The notes below the pieces were generated by a model. The model was not told where the DNA came from. It searched no databases and saw only the letters and a program-made list of their open reading frames with translations. Below, in pieces: positions 60,437 to 64,000 of a DNA stretch of 64,000 nt. The position numbers and the translations under genes are program-made. How positions within the stretch are numbered: the first letter of the stretch is position 1; each line of letters starts with the position of its first letter. The stretch covers positions 1 through 64,000 of the forward strand of contig CAKRVB010000008.1 in assembly GCA_934408725.1 (NCBI GenBank), read 5' to 3'. This stretch comes from an uncultured Marvinbryantia sp. Lineage in GTDB: Bacteria > Bacillota > Clostridia > Lachnospirales > Lachnospiraceae.

Positions 60437-63141
60437 GGTTTGTGAAAAGATGGAAAAAGACCGGTGCAGTGCTTCTGGCACTGACCTTGCTGACCGGAAG
60501 TATTCAGGGAAGAATGATACAGGCGGAAGAACGGGCGGTGATGACAGGCCAGACAGAGCTGCCTGGAAAAGAGAAAATGACAGAACAAAAAGAAGATGTG
60601 CCGGAGGAAACAGAACAGCTCCTGACAGAAATGGAAACAGGAAAACAGACAGAGTTTACAGAAGAAATACAACAGGATGAATCAGACCGGGAAAAAATGA
60701 CTGAGGAGACAGAAAACGCAGAAGAAAATGAAGAAAACACAGAATCAGAACAGCCGTCAGAAGAAAAAACAGAAGCAGCATCAGAGCAGGAAAATGGCAG
60801 TACATTGGAACGAGATTCAGAGGAGGAAACGGAAAGTGAGAAAGAAACGGAAAGCGAGAGTGAATCTGAGACAGAAGATCTGTATGGAATAGAGGCATTT
60901 GCGATGGACAGAACACCTTCTGGCAGTCCGATTGCACAGGCAGGGGGATGGCAGGCGGTAACATCAGCCAATCGTTTCTCACCGGATTATCTGCCGGTAA
61001 AATTTTATCCCGGAATTTCTTCACTGGAGGTATTTAATTCCTCAAGTCAGGTAGTAGCTGGCACAACATCCAGTGGAAGAACGTATCTGTATCCGAAGAC
61101 TAAGGGACAGGGAGGAATGTTTGGTGCTATTTATCACAAAGTGTTGTACAGCAACCACAGATGGTATGATTTGAGAATGACAGTGACCAATTACACATCC
61201 AAGATTCATTATGATGGTGGTGGGACAATGGAATCCTATCCATTCATTCTGATGCTTCCTTCTGTGATAGAATGGCGTTTTATTCAGTCCATAGGCGGTG
61301 TTGTTATGAAATGTGAGTTTCTTGATAGCGCAACAGGAGCCGTTTCACCGGTAAACACCAGATTTCAGTGGTGGGATGTGGACAGTGCACAGCGTTTCGG
61401 AATGAAAACGGGAGATGGCGTAGTTGCCGGTAAATATTATTACAGTGGATCGAAAGTGTATGTAGAAAGTGGAGCGACTGTAGCCGGAGTGAAAAATCTG
61501 GAAATGCTGGTAGGACCAACGGAAGATTCTGAGACAACGGATCCTAATTACTGTGTTACATATGAACTACAGAACTGCAGCACCTATTATATGGCGATTG
61601 GACCAAGAGATCATATTGATGATGATAATTACAGCTATGGAAAATCTCATATACAGGAACTAAATGATAAGCTGAAAAATGCAACGGCTACGGATATTGA
61701 TTCCAGTCAGACATTGCTTCAGACGGATACTTCTCTTACAATCATTGATACACCGGCACCTGAGAAAACAGTATCCAGCGATGGAAATATCTGGGGCACG
61801 GAAAATGATCTGGCATCTGTATCGGATTCCTATTGGTACCAGATCCGTCAGTTTGTTCCGTGGCAAAGCAGCAAGGCGTATTATCAGTCACTGACTATTC
61901 AGGATCAGCTGCCACAGGGGCTGGAGTATGTTGGTAATGCCCATGTGATCAGGGAAGAAGATGGAAAAGATATGACAGGAAATTTTGTCATTGAGCCGAC
62001 TGGCGGAGTGGTCAGAGCAGCCGCAGGTGCCAGTTTACTTGGTAGTAAGAATCTGTATGGCTATCATTTTTTGCTGCGATTCCAGGTAAGAATGGTGCCG
62101 ACAGATCAGGTACCACAATATTCCGGAAATACGGCGCTTTATGAAGTGAAAAATACGGCCATGACCGTTTATCAGCATAAAACAGACGGAACCGTTGTAG
62201 AGAAAAGGTCAAATGAAGTGCTGACGAGAGCCAGTGTCTGCCGGGAAGAACAGCCTTCACCAGAAAAATATCTGGATCAGACGCCTGGAAAGACAGAAAA
62301 AAATCTGATTCTGCGAGAAGATGAGATCCTTTTCTGTGTACGGCAAAAGCTGCCGGAAAACAAAGTCGCATTTCTTCCGCAGGCTGTGACTATAACAGAT
62401 TCACTGGCATCCTGTCTGGAACTGGTGGAGGTGCAAACGGGACGGCAGAGAAAAGACGCAGATGGTTTCACAGCAGTACCGAATGCACAAATAGAAAATC
62501 AGGATAATCAGTTAACCGTAAGGATACCTCTGGAAGCAGAAGATAATGGAGGAATTCTGCAGATTGAGATGCGGTGCAGAATACGAAAAGGAATGGATCT
62601 TTCTCCCTGGAAAAAGGCGACATCCGACGGCAGCGTATGGGTGCAGATACCGAATAAAGCAGATGTGACGGTAGAGTGGAAAAACGGGGCACCTTCATCT
62701 ATAACGAAAAGTTCCAATCAGGCGCAGGCAAACTTGCGGATCAATCATATCTGGCTGACAAAGCAGATACAAACCGAGGATATTGTCTGGGCACATGGCA
62801 ATCCGATTTTTATCTTTTCGATAACTGGAAAAGATGCGGCAGGAAAGCCACAGGCATGGTATCAGGCGGTAGAATTTACACAGGAGCAGGTATCTGCTGA
62901 GGGAAAAGCGATTCTGACAGCAGACTTTGAGGTACCGGCTGGAATCTATGAAGCATCAGAAGAAAAAACGATGCGATACCAGCTGGAAGAAATCAGTCAG
63001 ATTCAGAACGGAACAAAACTTGGAGAAAGGGTAAAATTTGATCTGACATATGGAGGAGATGGAAAGGCCGTTTTCCAGAATCAAAAGACAACTGATGCAG
63101 AAGAAAGCCATACAGCGTTGGTGAATAATAAAATTGGATAG
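60433..63141 (+). CDS. Large secreted fimbrial/adhesin-like protein
   Basis: A 902-residue exported protein. Signal peptide (about 1-31, RWKKTGAVLLALTLLTGSIQG); then a Glu/Thr/Ser-rich acidic stalk (about 32-150); then a globular region (about 165-440); then two isopeptide/DUF11-type fimbrial units, one with LTIQDQLPQGLEYVGNAHV, the next with AVTITDSLASCLELVEV; and a C-terminal beta domain (LTKQIQTEDIVWAHGNPIFIFSITG ... VPAGIYEASE). There is no LPXTG motif, membrane helix or lipobox, so it is not obviously anchored itself and may attach through the TasA-like proteins. Last gene of the operon. Confidence 0.8.
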   Translation: MRFVKRWKKTGAVLLALTLLTGSIQGRMIQAEERAVMTGQTELPGKEKMTEQKEDVPEETEQLLTEMETGKQTEFTEEIQQDESDREKMTEETENAEENEENTESEQPSEEKTEAASEQENGSTLERDSEEETESEKETESESESETEDLYGIEAFAMDRTPSGSPIAQAGGWQAVTSANRFSPDYLPVKFYPGISSLEVFNSSSQVVAGTTSSGRTYLYPKTKGQGGMFGAIYHKVLYSNHRWYDLRMTVTNYTSKIHYDGGGTMESYPFILMLPSVIEWRFIQSIGGVVMKCEFLDSATGAVSPVNTRFQWWDVDSAQRFGMKTGDGVVAGKYYYSGSKVYVESGATVAGVKNLEMLVGPTEDSETTDPNYCVTYELQNCSTYYMAIGPRDHIDDDNYSYGKSHIQELNDKLKNATATDIDSSQTLLQTDTSLTIIDTPAPEKTVSSDGNIWGTENDLASVSDSYWYQIRQFVPWQSSKAYYQSLTIQDQLPQGLEYVGNAHVIREEDGKDMTGNFVIEPTGGVVRAAAGASLLGSKNLYGYHFLLRFQVRMVPTDQVPQYSGNTALYEVKNTAMTVYQHKTDGTVVEKRSNEVLTRASVCREEQPSPEKYLDQTPGKTEKNLILREDEILFCVRQKLPENKVAFLPQAVTITDSLASCLELVEVQTGRQRKDADGFTAVPNAQIENQDNQLTVRIPLEAEDNGGILQIEMRCRIRKGMDLSPWKKATSDGSVWVQIPNKADVTVEWKNGAPSSITKSSNQAQANLRINHIWLTKQIQTEDIVWAHGNPIFIFSITGKDAAGKPQAWYQAVEFTQEQVSAEGKAILTADFEVPAGIYEASEEKTMRYQLEEISQIQNGTKLGERVKFDLTYGGDGKAVFQNQKTTDAEESHTALVNNKIG

Positions 63142-63213
63142 TAAAACTGCACAAAAACAGAATACCGATATCATGAATAATATACGAAAAACCGGAATAA
63201 GAACAAAAAGTAC

Positions 63214-63279
63214 TTGCCAATATGCTACCCGTGTGCTATTGTGAAATCAGAAACCGGAAACGTTACCGATAACGTTTCC
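63214..63279 (+). promoter_or_regulatory. Promoter and LacI-type operator of the ABC sugar transporter
   Basis: TTGCCA (63214-63219), 17 bp, TATTGT (63237-63242). Right downstream lies a 24-bp palindrome with 10-bp arms GGAAACGTTA (63256-63265) and TAACGTTTCC (63270-63279) around CCGA, the shape of a LacI/GalR-family operator, placed to block transcription. Confidence 0.75.
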
Positions 63280-63327
63280 AAAAAGTGACAAAAAAGTAAA
63301 AAATTAAAAGGGAAAAGGAGAAGTGAC

Positions 63328-64000
63328 ATGAAAAAATTAACGAAAGTAGCAGTATCAGCAGCAATCATGGCAAGTGCATTTGCAGTATCTGCAAGCGCAG
63401 ATGGCGGAAAGGTATATTACCTGAATTTTGCTCCTGAAGTAGCAGATCAGTGGGAAGCTCTTGCAGAACAGTATTCTGAAGAAACAGGTACAGAGGTGCA
63501 GGTAGTTACCGCAGCATCCGGAACTTATGAATCTACTCTGAAGTCTGAAATGGACAAGAGTGATGCACCTACACTGTTTCAGGTAAATGGCCCGGTTGGA
63601 CTGGAAACATGGAAAGATTACTGCTATGATCTGAAAGATACAGAAGTATATAAAGATCTGGCAAGCGATGACTTTGCGCTGATCAATGAAGACGGATCTG
63701 TATCCGGTATTGCATATAAGATTGAGACTTATGGTCTGATCTACAACAAAACTTTACTGAATGAGTATTTTGAGACAGACGGAGCAGTAGTTACCTCTGT
63801 AGAAGAGATTAATAATTTTGATACGTTAAAAGCAGTAGTGGAAGATATCACTGCAAAGAAAGAAGAACTGGGCATCGAAGGTGCATTTACCTCTGCCGGT
63901 ATGGATTCATCTTCTGACTGGAGATTTAAGACTCATCTGGCAAACCTGCCGATTTATTATGAATACAAGGCTGACGGAATCACATCCACAGATGCGATCA
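63328..64000 (+). CDS. Carbohydrate ABC transporter substrate-binding protein (partial)
   Basis: The N-terminal 224 residues of a family-1 extracellular solute-binding protein; the gene runs past the window end. It starts MKKLTKVAVSAAIMASAFAVSASA (signal peptide, cleaved after ASA), then GKVYYLNFAPEVADQWEALAEQYSEETGTEVQVVTAASGTYESTLKSEM, a classic MalE-like opening, and later LFQVNGPVGLETWKDYCYDLKD. The protein would be a sugar or oligosaccharide receptor in the envelope, with permease genes expected to the right. AAAAGGAG precedes the ATG. Control by a LacI-type repressor is inferred from the operator. Confidence 0.88.
   Translation, partial: MKKLTKVAVSAAIMASAFAVSASADGGKVYYLNFAPEVADQWEALAEQYSEETGTEVQVVTAASGTYESTLKSEMDKSDAPTLFQVNGPVGLETWKDYCYDLKDTEVYKDLASDDFALINEDGSVSGIAYKIETYGLIYNKTLLNEYFETDGAVVTSVEEINNFDTLKAVVEDITAKKEELGIEGAFTSAGMDSSSDWRFKTHLANLPIYYEYKADGITSTDAI

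Noticed and set aside
1-64000. CRISPR array, insertion sequence or prophage
   Set aside because: No repeat-spacer pattern, transposase, integrase, terminase or capsid gene was seen anywhere in the window.

Overview
This 64-kb window looks like chromosome from a low-to-mid-GC anaerobic Firmicute of the Lachnospiraceae, probably a Blautia-like gut commensal. The evidence is the gene content: a reverse rubrerythrin beside a PerR-type Fur protein, MutS2, XpaC-TelA, a DUF4364 protein, GdpP-RplI-DnaB, strong Shine-Dalgarno sites and near-consensus sigma-A promoters with 17-bp spacers. The genus is inference. I saw no insertion sequence, prophage, integrase or CRISPR array; most of the window is ordinary core genome with a few accessory islands. 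LAYOUT. 0-0.44 kb: the last bases of a 23S rRNA gene, then tRNA-Asn, tRNA-Glu and tRNA-Cys with no 5S gene between. 0.44-8.5 kb: a GIY-YIG protein and a TrhA/hemolysin III membrane protein on the minus strand, then xpaC-telA, mscL-glmS and a RelA/SpoT-like alarmone synthetase with two unknown small genes. 8.6-16.9 kb: topB, an M18 aminopeptidase, a 1-phosphofructokinase, a YitT-type membrane protein, an AAA/PD-(D/E)XK protein and a secreted protein. 17-22.7 kb: an NTPase_1-like protein without a P-loop, perR and reverse rubrerythrin (peroxide defence), typA, an SSB-like protein and a CobA-like adenosyltransferase. 22.7-30.9 kb: dapA-dapB behind a structured leader, a repeat-containing lipoprotein, a DegV protein, two NodB polysaccharide deacetylases and rarA. 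30.9-38.2 kb: the tRNA wobble-modification pair mnmM/mnmL, arranged divergently, then DUF4364, a B12-binding radical SAM protein, an unlisted 35-residue membrane peptide, a VanW protein, an AIR-synthase-like protein and trmL. 38.2-43.9 kb: an orphan OmpR-type regulator and mutS2 (minus), then a YhaM-type exonuclease and an RlmD/RumA-type methyltransferase. 44-50.9 kb: a self-regulated marR with a membrane protein, an NSS-family transporter with a GntR regulator, and a gluconate-type permease with an IlvD/Edd dehydratase (sugar-acid uptake and dehydration). 50.9-56.5 kb: a minus-strand operon DUF885-gdpP-rplI-dnaB. 56.6-63.1 kb: the most interesting region, a tightly overlapping six-gene operon with four TasA/CalY-like secreted proteins, a SipW-type (ER-type) signal peptidase and a 902-residue fimbrial-like adhesin, behind a promoter and a leader holding a five-codon mini-ORF. 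63.2-64 kb: a carbohydrate ABC transporter binding-protein gene, cut by the window end, behind a LacI-type 24-bp palindromic operator. HOW GENES WORK TOGETHER. PerR and the rubrerythrin form a peroxide-sensing and peroxide-removal unit, and a 13-bp palindromic motif at the perR start site recurs upstream of the hemolysin III gene. MnmL and MnmM act on the wobble base of tRNAs such as the tRNA-Glu(UUC) encoded at the left end. The last operon looks like a self-contained surface-fibre or biofilm-matrix export system that carries its own signal peptidase.
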